DNA of 47,118 nucleotides from Patescibacteria group bacterium (GCA_019428815.1 JAHYJW010000001.1:1-47118); one strand, 5' to 3'; counted from the stretch's first letter, positions 8,530-16,581 are shown. The notes: a model not told the origin generated them from the letters alone. Numbers and translations: made by a program.

Positions 8530-9516
8530 TTAAAGAATGCCTTCTTCTAGAAGTTCTTCCCAAGATTTTTCTCCTAAAGCAACTAAAGCTTCTTTTAATG
8601 TTAAAATTGGTTTGTGATATTTATGAAAATCATCAATTGCGATTCTAGGGCAAGCAAGTTCTACAAAAGCTTCAATATCATAAAAGTTCATTATTTTTTC
8701 AGGAGTAATTTCAGACATTGTAATGATTATCCCTTCTTTTCCATATTTTTTAATTTTTTTTAAAAGAATTTCAGCAGAACCAAAAATTTGACCAGACTTT
8801 ATTTCTGAGATTATCCCTACTTTTTTTGCTTCTTTAAGCTTTTCAATTGAAAATGCTCTTTGTTTGAGAATTTTGTCTTTTATATCATCCATCTCACTTA
8901 CTTCTTGGTTGTATACGTCTAGAAGGATTACTGGTTTTTTAACTGCGAGACTAGCCCCTATTGAATGAAATCTATTTCCTAAAACTAAAAAACAATCTAC
9001 TTTACTCTCAATTTTTTTTAATCCCCCATATTGACAACCAATAATGTGCCCCTTTCCCTCTACTAAGCCTACTTTTTCTGATAATATCAATTTTTTTCCT
9101 TTTTGTTCATAAAAATTTTTAATATCCTTTACTTCATGTTGGTTTTGTATAGAATAACTAAACCCTATCTTTTTGTATTTCTTCAATTCTTTAAGAGACC
9201 TTTCTAAAAGAGGTTTTAAATCCAAAATATCTTTCATTTTTATGTAAACAGTTGGAAAATTTGTTTTAATAAACTCTGCGTGCCCAAAGTGAACTATCAA
9301 ATCTACTCCTAAAGCCTTTGCTTCTTGAATGGCAATTGAGCAACCTCCCCAGGCTGTTTCACCAGAGATTATGCATCGAATTCCTAGACCCTCAACTATC
9401 TTTGAAATTTCTAGGGCATTTTTCTTTATTCCTTCTGGAAGCTGTATGAGAATTTTTTTGGGTTTTTTTAATTTTAATTCTCTAATCAATTTTTCTTTTT
9501 CAAAGTCTAATACCAT
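8530..9516 (-). CDS. dph2: diphthamide biosynthesis enzyme Dph2 (2-(3-amino-3-carboxypropyl)histidine synthase)
   Basis: Archaeal Dph2 is a homodimeric [4Fe-4S] enzyme that cleaves SAM to transfer a 3-amino-3-carboxypropyl group to a histidine of elongation factor aEF2. This is the first step of diphthamide synthesis. The 328-residue protein contains the three widely spaced cluster cysteines: Cys59 (GETAWGGCSIA), Cys161 (IIGCQYGG) and Cys289 (VELACPRIAIDD). The start IQLPEGIKK is also typical. It reads on the minus strand, convergent with pcm, and diverges from the basic mini-gene at 9700. With deoxyhypusine synthase at 23610, it shows that this cell modifies both a translation elongation factor and aIF5A. 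Confidence is high. Confidence 0.94.
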   Translation of the reverse strand: MVLDFEKEKLIRELKLKKPKKILIQLPEGIKKNALEISKIVEGLGIRCIISGETAWGGCSIAIQEAKALGVDLIVHFGHAEFIKTNFPTVYIKMKDILDLKPLLERSLKELKKYKKIGFSYSIQNQHEVKDIKNFYEQKGKKLILSEKVGLVEGKGHIIGCQYGGLKKIESKVDCFLVLGNRFHSIGASLAVKKPVILLDVYNQEVSEMDDIKDKILKQRAFSIEKLKEAKKVGIISEIKSGQIFGSAEILLKKIKKYGKEGIIITMSEITPEKIMNFYDIEAFVELACPRIAIDDFHKYHKPILTLKEALVALGEKSWEELLEEGIL

Positions 9517-9646
9517 AGGACCCTCGAGGAAATTTTGGGTTTTATAACTTTTGGTTTTATTTTTTAAAGGAAAAATCTTACATTTGGGGGGTATTAAATT
9601 TTCTTTTGGTCCTTTAAGATTTAATTTTTAAAATCTTCATAAAAAA

Positions 9647-9656
9647 CTTTATAAAG
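9647..9656 (+). promoter_or_regulatory. TATA box of the basic mini-gene
   Basis: CTTTATAAAG is a perfect 10-base palindrome centred about 48 bases before the ATG at 9700. It predicts a TSS near 9678 and a leader of about 20 bases, which includes the AGGGGTG ribosome-binding site at 9686-9692. This differs from the leaderless pattern of most genes here and supports real translation of the tiny ORF. Confidence 0.5.
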
Positions 9657-9699
9657 AATTGATTCTTGATTATGATAATTAAAATAGGGGTGTAAAATA

Positions 9700-9765
9700 A
9701 TGGCTAAAAAAAAGGCTGCAAAAAAAACCGCTGCAAAAAAGACTACAAAGAAAAAGAAAAAATAA
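9700..9765 (+). CDS. 21-residue Lys/Ala/Thr peptide
   Basis: Too short for the ORF track. Translation gives MAKKKAAKKTAAKKTTKKKKK, then TAA. It consists almost entirely of Lys, Ala and Thr in a KKxAAKKT pattern, like the tails of histone H1 or bacterial HU/Hc-type DNA-binding proteins. Evidence for a real gene is positional. There is a TATA box at 9647-9656, a Shine-Dalgarno-like AGGGGTG at 9686-9692 with 7 bases to the ATG, and T-rich stretches straight after the stop that could end transcription. No larger ORF covers it. A nucleic-acid-binding or charge-neutralising role is only a guess. A poly-Lys-coding sequence in an A-rich genome could also arise by chance, though the promoter and RBS argue against that. 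Confidence 0.6.
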   Translation: MAKKKAAKKTAAKKTTKKKKK

Positions 9766-9900
9766 CGCTCTAAATTTTTTATTTTTTATTTTTTATTTAA
9801 ACTTCTGAGTTAGTTTTTTATTGTTAATTTTTATTGTTAATTTTTGTATTCTTATTTAACTACTGATTAAATTTTTAAACTTCTTATTTTTTGTTAGTTT

Positions 9901-10320
9901 ATGGATGGTTGTGTTTTTTGTAATATTATTAAAAAGGTAATGCCTTCGGAGGTGATTTATGAGGACAAAGATTTGTTTTCTTTTTTAGATATAAATCCAG
10001 TTAATTATGGGCATTTATTAATTATCCCCAAGAAACATTACAAGGATATATTGGATACCCCTGAAGAAATTATTTCAAAAATTTTTATTAAAGCAAAAGA
10101 TTTAATGAAAGCTATTAAAGAATGTTTAAATGCAGATTATGTTTGTCTTTCTGTTGTGGGGGTAGATGTCCCTCATTTTCACGTACACTTAGTCCCTAGA
10201 TATTTTAATGACGGAATGGAAAATTTTTGGCCAACAAAAAAGTATCCAGAAGGAGAAATGGAGAACATTTCAAAGAAATTAACCTCTTATTTGAAAAAAA
10301 AGAGGTTAATGTTTGAATAA
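9901..10320 (+). CDS. HIT family (histidine triad) nucleotide hydrolase
   Basis: HIT proteins of the HINT/Fhit branch hydrolyse nucleoside phosphoramidates or dinucleotides. The 139-residue protein starts with CVFCNII, where two cysteines plus a later histidine often bind zinc in bacterial-type members. It continues with DINPVNYGHLLIIPKKHY and carries the catalytic triad His92-x-His94-x-His96 in PHFHVHLVPR. The length is standard for the family. It is a single gene, with an AT-rich box (TTTTTAAACTTC) about 25 bases before the ATG. The substrate cannot be told from sequence. The neighbouring tRNA gene on the opposite strand has no obvious link. Confidence 0.93.
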   Translation: MDGCVFCNIIKKVMPSEVIYEDKDLFSFLDINPVNYGHLLIIPKKHYKDILDTPEEIISKIFIKAKDLMKAIKECLNADYVCLSVVGVDVPHFHVHLVPRYFNDGMENFWPTKKYPEGEMENISKKLTSYLKKKRLMFE

Positions 10321-10390
10321 AGATAAAAGATTTAGATCAATAGCATATCTGGCGAGATTAGAAAAGTGGAGCTAAAGTCTACATGTTTTA

Positions 10391-10462
10391 TGGCTGCACC
10401 AGGACTTGAACCTGGGGCCTCCTGCTCATGAGACAGGCGTTCTACCACTGAACTATGCAGCC
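10391..10462 (-). tRNA. tRNA with CAT anticodon (tRNA-Met or tRNA-Ile2)
   Basis: All arms fold on the minus strand. The acceptor GGCTGCA pairs with TGCAGCC, and the D stem GTTC pairs with GAAC. The anticodon stem CCTGT/GCAGG encloses the loop CTCATGA, and the T arm is CCAGG-TTCAAGT-CCTGG. The discriminator is A, CCA is not encoded, there is no intron, and the length is 72 bases. The G1-C72 pair argues against the archaeal initiator tRNA, which usually starts A1-U72. The gene is therefore elongator Met or the agmatidine-modified Ile2; sequence alone does not decide. Confidence 0.93.
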
Positions 10463-10553
10463 AATATTTCTAAAATAAATAACTGAACTTAATAAAGGGA
10501 ATTCCTTTAAAAGTTTTGAGGTTTCAGTTTTAGAAATTAATAAAATTAAGATG

Positions 10554-10733
10554 TTATTGTTGTTCTTTTTTAATTCTGACTAAGAAACCTGCAATTTGAT
10601 TTCTTATTTTTTTACTCGACATTGTTTTTCCAAGAATTCTTTTGTTTTCTTCAAAGTCTCCACTAAATTCTACCCCTCTTTTTATAAGTTCTTGAGTAGT
10701 CCTTTTTATCAACTTTGTTTTTATCTTTCCCAT
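10554..10733 (-). CDS. rps17e: 30S ribosomal protein S17e
   Basis: Missing from the ORF track because it is only 59 residues. The start MGKIKTKLIKRTTQELIKRG and the segment DFEENKRILG...SSKKIRNQIAGFLVRIKK match archaeal S17e along the whole length, and the size is right for the archaeal form. S17e is a small-subunit protein shared by archaea and eukaryotes and absent from bacteria, so it is strong evidence for the archaeal nature of this genome. The AT box TTTAAATATTTT at 10758-10770 lies about 31 bases before the start codon, so a leaderless or very short-leader mRNA is likely. It sits between tRNA(CAT) and a surface-protein gene. Confidence 0.93.
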   Translation of the reverse strand: MGKIKTKLIKRTTQELIKRGVEFSGDFEENKRILGKTMSSKKIRNQIAGFLVRIKKEQQ

Positions 10734-10757
10734 TACAATAAACTGGATTTTTATTGC

Positions 10758-10770
10758 TTTTAAATATTTT
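10758..10770 (-). promoter_or_regulatory. TATA box of the S17e gene
   Basis: AAAATATTTAAAA on the minus strand is centred about 31 bases upstream of the S17e ATG at 10733. The arrangement matches the leaderless promoters of other genes in this window. Confidence 0.45.
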
Positions 10771-10927
10771 GCTATTTCATTTTGCCATCTTATTTTTCTT
10801 TTTTGTTTTATTGGGCATTTTTAAAAACCAATCTTGAGAGGTACACGAATCTTGAATTTTGACAAACAACAAATTTAAAAACATCTCTTACTTAATTTAG
10901 ATATATAAAAAAGCAAAAGAGGGAAGA

Positions 10928-11695
10928 ATGAAAAAGAAAACAAATAAAATTAACTCAAAAAAACATTTTATTTCTAATAAAAGAATTTCAAATAGACTTT
11001 CTTATACCCTTTTATCTTTAATTGCTTTAGTTATAATTTCTTTTTTGGTTTATGCTAACGTTGATCCCAGCGGACCAATCCCAAATCCGGGACATGATAT
11101 TCAGGGTATCAGGGCTCCGACGGGGTGTTTGAATGGTCAGTATTTAATGCTTTGGAGGGAAGATCCTAATTGGCCTTATCAATGGACATGTGGAACACCT
11201 AGTACAGGGGGTGATTCTTTATGGACGCTATCTGGTTCTAATATTTATAGGGGTAGTGGAAATGTTGGAATTGGGAAGAGTAACCCTCAGTATAAATTAG
11301 ATGTTAATGGGGATATTTTTAGTTCAGGAAAGATTTTTAATTATAAGGCGGTACCTTCTGTGAATGGCCTTATTTCTTGTGTAGGGGGTCTTGATTTTTT
11401 AGGTTCTAATTCTTTTAAATGTCTTGAACCGCGGGTACAACTTGGGGGTTCAGGAGATTTACTTAAGATTCTTCCGGATGATCTCTCCGGTAGAGCAATC
11501 TGTTTAGCATTAGGGGGCTATTATTTAGGGGATTATCCGGACGGAGAATTTACGGAGGGTCTTTCTCCCGGCGGATTTTTTGGTGAATTTGGGCATCCTA
11601 ATACTCAGGATGCAAATTTTTGGATAATTGCAGATTATTCGCCTGAAGATGAAGTACCCTATTTTGTTGATATTACCTGTTCTTATGTTCCTTGA
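10928..11695 (+). CDS. membrane-anchored surface protein with tail-fibre-like VGIG...LDVNGDI motif
   Basis: The 255-residue protein begins with a Lys-rich cytoplasmic stretch. One membrane segment follows at about residues 27-46 (LSYTLLSLIALVIISFLVYA), then an extracellular part rich in Gly, Pro and aromatic residues. The segment NVGIGKSNPQYKLDVNGDIF is the repeat motif typical of phage tail fibres and bacterial/archaeal fibrous surface proteins. The C-terminus ends with a Cys pair region (ITCSYVP). A ribosome-binding-like GAGGGA lies just before the ATG, and TATATAAAA sits about 20 bases upstream. The likely role is adhesion or a surface fibre. It is convergent with the winged-helix gene. 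The motif recognition is good; a specific function is not assignable. Confidence 0.75.
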   Translation: MKKKTNKINSKKHFISNKRISNRLSYTLLSLIALVIISFLVYANVDPSGPIPNPGHDIQGIRAPTGCLNGQYLMLWREDPNWPYQWTCGTPSTGGDSLWTLSGSNIYRGSGNVGIGKSNPQYKLDVNGDIFSSGKIFNYKAVPSVNGLISCVGGLDFLGSNSFKCLEPRVQLGGSGDLLKILPDDLSGRAICLALGGYYLGDYPDGEFTEGLSPGGFFGEFGHPNTQDANFWIIADYSPEDEVPYFVDITCSYVP

Positions 11696-11740
11696 TTATT
11701 AAACTGATTTTATTAAATAATCTCTTTTCTATTTGGGCAT

Positions 11741-12688
11741 TTATTTTAATTTTTCAAAAGAATCTAATTTTTTTGTTGCATTTATTAAATCTTCAAGTTT
11801 TTTAAGAGGCCCAGATTTGTTTAAGATTATATAATCTAAATCTAAATCTGCTGCTTTTTTTGAAGCTTTTATTATGTCAAATTCATTTATCTTATTCTTA
11901 TTATAAGCCATGAGTAATCTTTCTTGACCTGAAGATTTTTTCTTTATTCTTAAAACGATTTCATTCTTACTAAAACCAAGTATATCGACTATCTCTAATG
12001 TCTTTTTTGACAGAAATTCTTTGACTTCATCAAAAAACTGGTTTATTCTTTGTGAAGAACTGCCCCTCTTAGAAGACTTTTTTTCTCTTTGTTTTTTAAT
12101 TTTTTTGTTTTTTAAATCCTTTATTTGATGAATTACCTCTTTATTTGGAACCTTATTAATTTCAGATTTATCAAAGATATTAATTTCTTCTTTTTTTTCA
12201 ACATCTTCCCTTTCTTTTTCTTTAATTTCTTCTTTTTTTTGTTCTATTCTCTTTTCATCTTTTGATATTTCTTCAGGAGGTGCAGTATGAAATCCCCAAA
12301 ATATCTTTTTTGTTTCTGGTTCTTGGAAAGGTATTGCAAAATCTTTAATCTCTCTTAATGCAACCCTTATCGGAGGGTCTTGTTCAGAATCTGTAAGAAC
12401 CTTTTTTTCTTTGAGTAATAAAAATGCTTCTTTCTCTTTATTTCTTAAATGATTAAAAAAATTATCCAATGAAGATTCTTGTCCTTCAAGGAAATATAAA
12501 GGAGAATTCCCTACCCTCATGTGGCTCATTTTTATTCTTTTTTCCGATACTAATTCTGAAAGAAATGCAGATGTGAAGAGGGTGTTATACTCTACCCCCC
12601 TGGAAATATGAACCGGGAGGCTGGGACCCGTTTTTCTTAAAAATGAAACTATTTTATCTTTTATTTCTGAAGTATCTTGCAAAGGCAT
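11741..12688 (-). CDS. winged-helix protein with charged linker and alpha/beta C-terminal domain, unknown function
   Basis: I do not recognise a named family. Residues 1-75 look like a winged helix: IKDKIVSFLRKTGPSLPVHIS, then AFLSELVSEKRIKMSHMRVG and a short wing ending in PLYFL. A highly charged Lys/Glu linker (about 145-215) joins it to a C-terminal domain (about 220-315). The pattern there, IVLRIKKK...RLLMAYNKNKINEFDIIKASKKAADLDLDYIIL, resembles the core of restriction-endonuclease-like folds, but a full catalytic set is not obvious. A DNA- or RNA-binding role is likely from the winged helix. It lies downstream of endA on the same strand with an 89-base gap, so it may be co-transcribed or have its own promoter (TTTATATTTAAG). 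Confidence 0.7.
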   Translation of the reverse strand: MPLQDTSEIKDKIVSFLRKTGPSLPVHISRGVEYNTLFTSAFLSELVSEKRIKMSHMRVGNSPLYFLEGQESSLDNFFNHLRNKEKEAFLLLKEKKVLTDSEQDPPIRVALREIKDFAIPFQEPETKKIFWGFHTAPPEEISKDEKRIEQKKEEIKEKEREDVEKKEEINIFDKSEINKVPNKEVIHQIKDLKNKKIKKQREKKSSKRGSSSQRINQFFDEVKEFLSKKTLEIVDILGFSKNEIVLRIKKKSSGQERLLMAYNKNKINEFDIIKASKKAADLDLDYIILNKSGPLKKLEDLINATKKLDSFEKLK

Positions 12689-12777
12689 AATTAATTTATA
12701 TTTAAGAAGGTTATAAAGATTTTTGTAAGAGGTAACCTTGTTAAAAATTCAGAGTTTAAGAAAGAGTTTAAGAAATA

Positions 12778-13296
12778 TTATGGTTTAATCCAACTTACTT
12801 GATAATAAGACACGTCTCCTTCTTCATCTACAATGGCTAATAAAAGATTCTTTTTAGTACTATGTGCAACACGATTTTTTGCAGAAAATTCATGCCAAGT
12901 TAATTTTTTTGATTCGTGATCTGTGAACACTATCCATCTTGCATGTTTTTGGCCAGGTTTTGCACCTTTTTCATAAACTCTAAAATCTGCCCCAAATTTT
13001 AATGCTGTCTTTACAATGTAACCCTTTTCTCTTAAATTTTTGAATACTGCGTACTTGGTATTAATCCGTTTATCAAATTTTTGAGCTTTTTTTATTAAAT
13101 CATTAAAAGAAACTTCTTTTTGTTTTTGGATAACCACTATTTTATTTTTTTCAGATAAAAATAGCGCTTCTGAAAGGGAATATTGGATTTTTTCTCCGAC
13201 AGGTTCTCCAAAATAGCTCTTTTTATATAAAGCAAATGCTTCTGAAGCATTACTTGATATAACCTCCCCTAAAAGATTAGTCTGAAATTTTTCCAT
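12778..13296 (-). CDS. endA: tRNA-splicing endonuclease
   Basis: EndA cuts bulge-helix-bulge structures to remove introns from archaeal tRNAs. The 172-residue size corresponds to the short homotetrameric form. The catalytic triad is visible as Tyr108 (GADFRVYEKG), His118 (GQKHARWIV) and Lys148 (HSTKKNLL). The motif YAVFKNLREKGYIVKTALKFG is diagnostic. A substrate is present in the same window: tRNA-Asn (39459-39557) has a 25-base intron at the canonical 37/38 site. The gene diverges from leuS; the 98-base gap holds AT boxes for both directions. Identification is secure. Confidence 0.95.
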   Translation of the reverse strand: MEKFQTNLLGEVISSNASEAFALYKKSYFGEPVGEKIQYSLSEALFLSEKNKIVVIQKQKEVSFNDLIKKAQKFDKRINTKYAVFKNLREKGYIVKTALKFGADFRVYEKGAKPGQKHARWIVFTDHESKKLTWHEFSAKNRVAHSTKKNLLLAIVDEEGDVSYYQVSWIKP

Positions 13297-13394
13297 TTGT
13301 TTTAAAGTTAAGGAGAATATTTAAAAGTTACTAGATGTTCTCTATTTTTATACTAAACATTTAACAAACTTTTAGTTTAAATTTTAAACTTTTA

Positions 13395-16300
13395 ATGATG
13401 ATAGAAGAATACGAATTTAAAAAAATAGAAGAAAAGTGGCAAAAGAAGTGGGATAAAGAGAAGGTATTTGAAGCAAGAGAACTCAATAAAAAGAAAAAAT
13501 TCTTTTTGTTAGAAATGTATCCTTACCCCTCTGGTTCTGGGTTACATATGGGACATGCCTTTAATTACACTATTGGAGATATTTATGCAAGATTTAAACG
13601 AATGCAAGGATTTAATGTGCTTTATCCTATGGGTTATGATTCTTTTGGTTTACCTGCTGAAAATGCAGCTATAAAAGAAAAAACTCATCCAAAGAAGTAT
13701 ACGGAAAATTCAATTTCAAATTTTATAAACCAACAAAAAGCGTTAGGATTAAGTTATGATTGGTCTAGGATATTATGGAGCCATAATCCAGAGTATTACA
13801 AATGGAACCAACTTTTTTTCTTAAAATTTTTAGAAAAAGGGCTTGTTTATAGAAAGAAATCTCCTGTTAATTGGTGTTCTAAATGTAACACAGTATTGGC
13901 AAATGAACAAGTTCGTGATGGTAAATGTTGGAGACATGGGGATGTAGACATTGAAATTAAAAATCTTGAACAATGGTTTTTAAAAACTACTAATTATGCT
14001 GATGAGCTCTTAAATAATCTCGATTCTTTGGACTGGCCAGAAAAAATTAAGGTAATGCAAAAAAATTGGATTGGTAAATCCAAGGGTGTGGAGATTAATT
14101 TTGAGATTAGGAATCCTGATAAAAAACCTAAATTAATGATTGTACATGGTTGGGGGGGTTCTCCCAAAGAAAATTGGTTTAATTGGATTAGGGAAAAATA
14201 TAAGGATAAGTATGAAATAATAACCCCTAACTTGCCCAATTCATCAAATCCAGAAATAGAAAGTTGGTATTCAGAACTAGAAAAGTATAAAGATAAATTA
14301 GATAGTGACACGATAGTTATTGGTTATAGTTTAGGGGGCCCTACAATATGTAAATTCTTAGAAAGAAATAAAATAAAAATTAAGAAATTGATAATGATTG
14401 CACCTTCTTCCCCCAATTACACCAAAGAACATCTTGATTGGATAAAGAAACTTGATGCTCTTCCAGAAGAAATAAATTCTTTAAAGAATTACCTCCAAAG
14501 ATTGAATTTAAATCTTAATAATCTTAAGTCTTTACTTGGTGAAACGATAATTTATCTTTCAAAAGATGACCCCCATATTTGGGATTTTGATAAAAGATTA
14601 GAGGAATATACTATTTTATCTCCTAAGTTTAAAATTTTTGAAAATAAAGGACATTTTAATTCAGATTTTGGTATAACAAAAATTCCGGAATTGGAAGAGG
14701 ATTTAATTAATTCTTGGCCTATTTTTACAACTCGCCCAGATACCATCTTTGGAGTTACATTTATGGTTATCTCTGCCCAGCATCCTAAATTAGAAAATTT
14801 TATAACTAGTAATCAAAAAAAAGAAGTAAATAATTTTTTAAAGAAAATTACAACAACTAGTGAAAAAAATTCTGAAGATTTGATAAAAGAAGGAGCTTTT
14901 ACAGGGAGTTTTGCAAAAAATCCTCTTACAGGTGAAGAAGTTCCTATTTATGTTGGGAACTTTGTTGTTTCAGATTATGGTTCTGGGATGGTTATGTCTG
15001 TTCCTGCACATGATCAAAGAGATTTTGATTTTGCAAAGAAATATAATATTCCTATAAAAACAGTAATTAACCCTCCAGAGGGTCCTTTAAGAAATGAAGG
15101 TAAGTCCTCCAAAGACTTAAAGGAAGCTTATTGTGGTAAAGGAATTTTAATTAATTCTGGAGAATTTTCGGGAATGAATAGCCTAGAGGCTTTAAAAAAA
15201 ATTTCTGATAAACTTGAAATAGAAGGGAAAGGTAAAAGGTGTGTCCAGTACAAAATGAGAGATTGGCTTGTTTCTAGACAAAGATATTGGGGAACCCCTA
15301 TTCCTGTTATATACTGTGAACATTGTGGAATTGTTCCGGTTCCAGAAAAAGATTTACCAGTACTACTTCCTGAAAAAATAAAATTTGGAGAAGGAAACCC
15401 CTTACAAACAAACTCAGATTTTATTAATGTTAAATGTCCTAAATGTAATCTTAATGCAATTAGAGAAACTGATACCATGGATACTTTTTTTGATTCTAGT
15501 TGGTATTACTTAAGATTTTGTGATAATAAAAATAAGAAAGAACCTTTTGATAAAAAAAAGGTTGATTTTTGGATGCCTGTTGATCAATATATTGGAGGTG
15601 CAGAACATGCTTGCATGCATCTGATTTATGCAAGATTTTTTACTAAAGCTCTAAGAGATTTAAACTTTTTGAAGATTGATGAACCTTTTAAAAAACTGTT
15701 TAATCAAGGAATGCTTTATGGTTTAGATGGATTTGTAATGAGTAAGTCTCGAGGGAATGTTGTTTTACCAGAAGAAGTTTCAAAAAAGTATGGAATAGAC
15801 ACTGCACGAATTTTTTTGGTTTCTTTAGCTTCTCCAGATAAGGATATACAATGGAGCGAAAAAGGTATTAATGGAAGTTTAAAATTCATTAAGAGAATAA
15901 TTACTTACTTTGAAAAAAATAAATCTAAAAAAGAAAAGAATATTGATGTTAATCCAAAAACTCAACATAAGATTCATCAAACTTTGAAATTTGTTACAGA
16001 AGACATAGAAAACTTTAGATACAACTTTGCTATTATAAAAATCAGAAAACTTTTTGAACAAATCTTTGACTTGAATTTAAGTAAGAAAGACTCTGAAATC
16101 CTTTTAAAAATTTTAAATCCTTTTTGTCCACATATAACTGAGGAAATCTGGCATAGAATTGGAAACAAAAGTTTCTTGAGTTTAGAAAAATGGCCAAAAT
16201 TTGATGAGAACAAAATAGATAAGAAATTTGAAAAAGAAGATGAAATAATTGAAAAATTAATCTTAGACCTCAATAACATTATAAAAATCTTTGAAGATAA

Positions 16301-16496
16301 AAAGACTAAATTAAGTTCTCTTTATTTATACTGTATCCCTTCAGAAAAAGAGATTTATTTAAACAATTTGTTAGATTTAGAAAATAGATTTGATTTAAAA
16401 ATTAAAATTTTTTCTGTTAATGAAAAAGAAATTTATGACCCCGAGAACAAATCAAAGAAAGTTAAACCTGGAAAACCGGGAATCTATCTTGAATAG
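13395..16496 (+). CDS. leuS: leucyl-tRNA synthetase, bacterial type, with an inserted alpha/beta-hydrolase domain
   Basis: LeuRS charges tRNA-Leu. Residues 1-225 are the class I core, with YPSGSGLHMGH (HIGH motif) and NYTIGDIYARF. A zinc-type module (WCSKCNTVLANEQV) comes before the editing domain, which is the bacterial order. The archaeal/eukaryal form places editing differently. At about 240-436 there is a foreign domain: HGWGG (251-255), nucleophile elbow GYSLGG with Ser312, Asp391/392 in KDDPHIW and His420 in KGHFNSD. That is a complete RBBP9/YdeN-like Ser-Asp-His triad. CP1 editing then resumes at FTTRPDTIFG (444-453) and GSGMVMSVPAHDQRDFDFA. KMSKS is FVMSKSRGN. Without the insert the length (about 838) is normal. 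Probably acquired from bacteria; the hydrolase role is unknown. Confidence 0.95.
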   Translation: MMIEEYEFKKIEEKWQKKWDKEKVFEARELNKKKKFFLLEMYPYPSGSGLHMGHAFNYTIGDIYARFKRMQGFNVLYPMGYDSFGLPAENAAIKEKTHPKKYTENSISNFINQQKALGLSYDWSRILWSHNPEYYKWNQLFFLKFLEKGLVYRKKSPVNWCSKCNTVLANEQVRDGKCWRHGDVDIEIKNLEQWFLKTTNYADELLNNLDSLDWPEKIKVMQKNWIGKSKGVEINFEIRNPDKKPKLMIVHGWGGSPKENWFNWIREKYKDKYEIITPNLPNSSNPEIESWYSELEKYKDKLDSDTIVIGYSLGGPTICKFLERNKIKIKKLIMIAPSSPNYTKEHLDWIKKLDALPEEINSLKNYLQRLNLNLNNLKSLLGETIIYLSKDDPHIWDFDKRLEEYTILSPKFKIFENKGHFNSDFGITKIPELEEDLINSWPIFTTRPDTIFGVTFMVISAQHPKLENFITSNQKKEVNNFLKKITTTSEKNSEDLIKEGAFTGSFAKNPLTGEEVPIYVGNFVVSDYGSGMVMSVPAHDQRDFDFAKKYNIPIKTVINPPEGPLRNEGKSSKDLKEAYCGKGILINSGEFSGMNSLEALKKISDKLEIEGKGKRCVQYKMRDWLVSRQRYWGTPIPVIYCEHCGIVPVPEKDLPVLLPEKIKFGEGNPLQTNSDFINVKCPKCNLNAIRETDTMDTFFDSSWYYLRFCDNKNKKEPFDKKKVDFWMPVDQYIGGAEHACMHLIYARFFTKALRDLNFLKIDEPFKKLFNQGMLYGLDGFVMSKSRGNVVLPEEVSKKYGIDTARIFLVSLASPDKDIQWSEKGINGSLKFIKRIITYFEKNKSKKEKNIDVNPKTQHKIHQTLKFVTEDIENFRYNFAIIKIRKLFEQIFDLNLSKKDSEILLKILNPFCPHITEEIWHRIGNKSFLSLEKWPKFDENKIDKKFEKEDEIIEKLILDLNNIIKIFEDKKTKLSSLYLYCIPSEKEIYLNNLLDLENRFDLKIKIFSVNEKEIYDPENKSKKVKPGKPGIYLE
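14112..14702 (+). other. RBBP9/YdeN-like serine-hydrolase domain embedded in leuS
   Basis: This segment encodes about 195 residues between the conserved WIGKS (Trp225) and TTRPDT (445-450) blocks of LeuRS. In ordinary bacterial LeuRS these blocks are only about 25 residues apart. It has all the marks of an intact alpha/beta hydrolase: an oxyanion-type HGWGG, the GYSLGG elbow, a late Asp in KDDPHIW and a His in KGHF. The frame is uninterrupted and the base composition looks like its surroundings, so the domain is under selection or recently acquired. Confidence 0.88.
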
Positions 16497-16581
16497 AAAT
16501 CTTTTTTTGAGATTATTCGGTTTCTTTAACGTTTGTTAGTTATATAGGTAAATTTTTATAACAGTTTTTATTCTATATTGT

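Noticed and set aside
10777-10818. 13-residue minus-strand ORF (MPNKTKKKNKMAK) upstream of S17e
   Set aside because: No ribosome-binding site or separate promoter, and it overlaps the approach to the S17e promoter. It could be chance.
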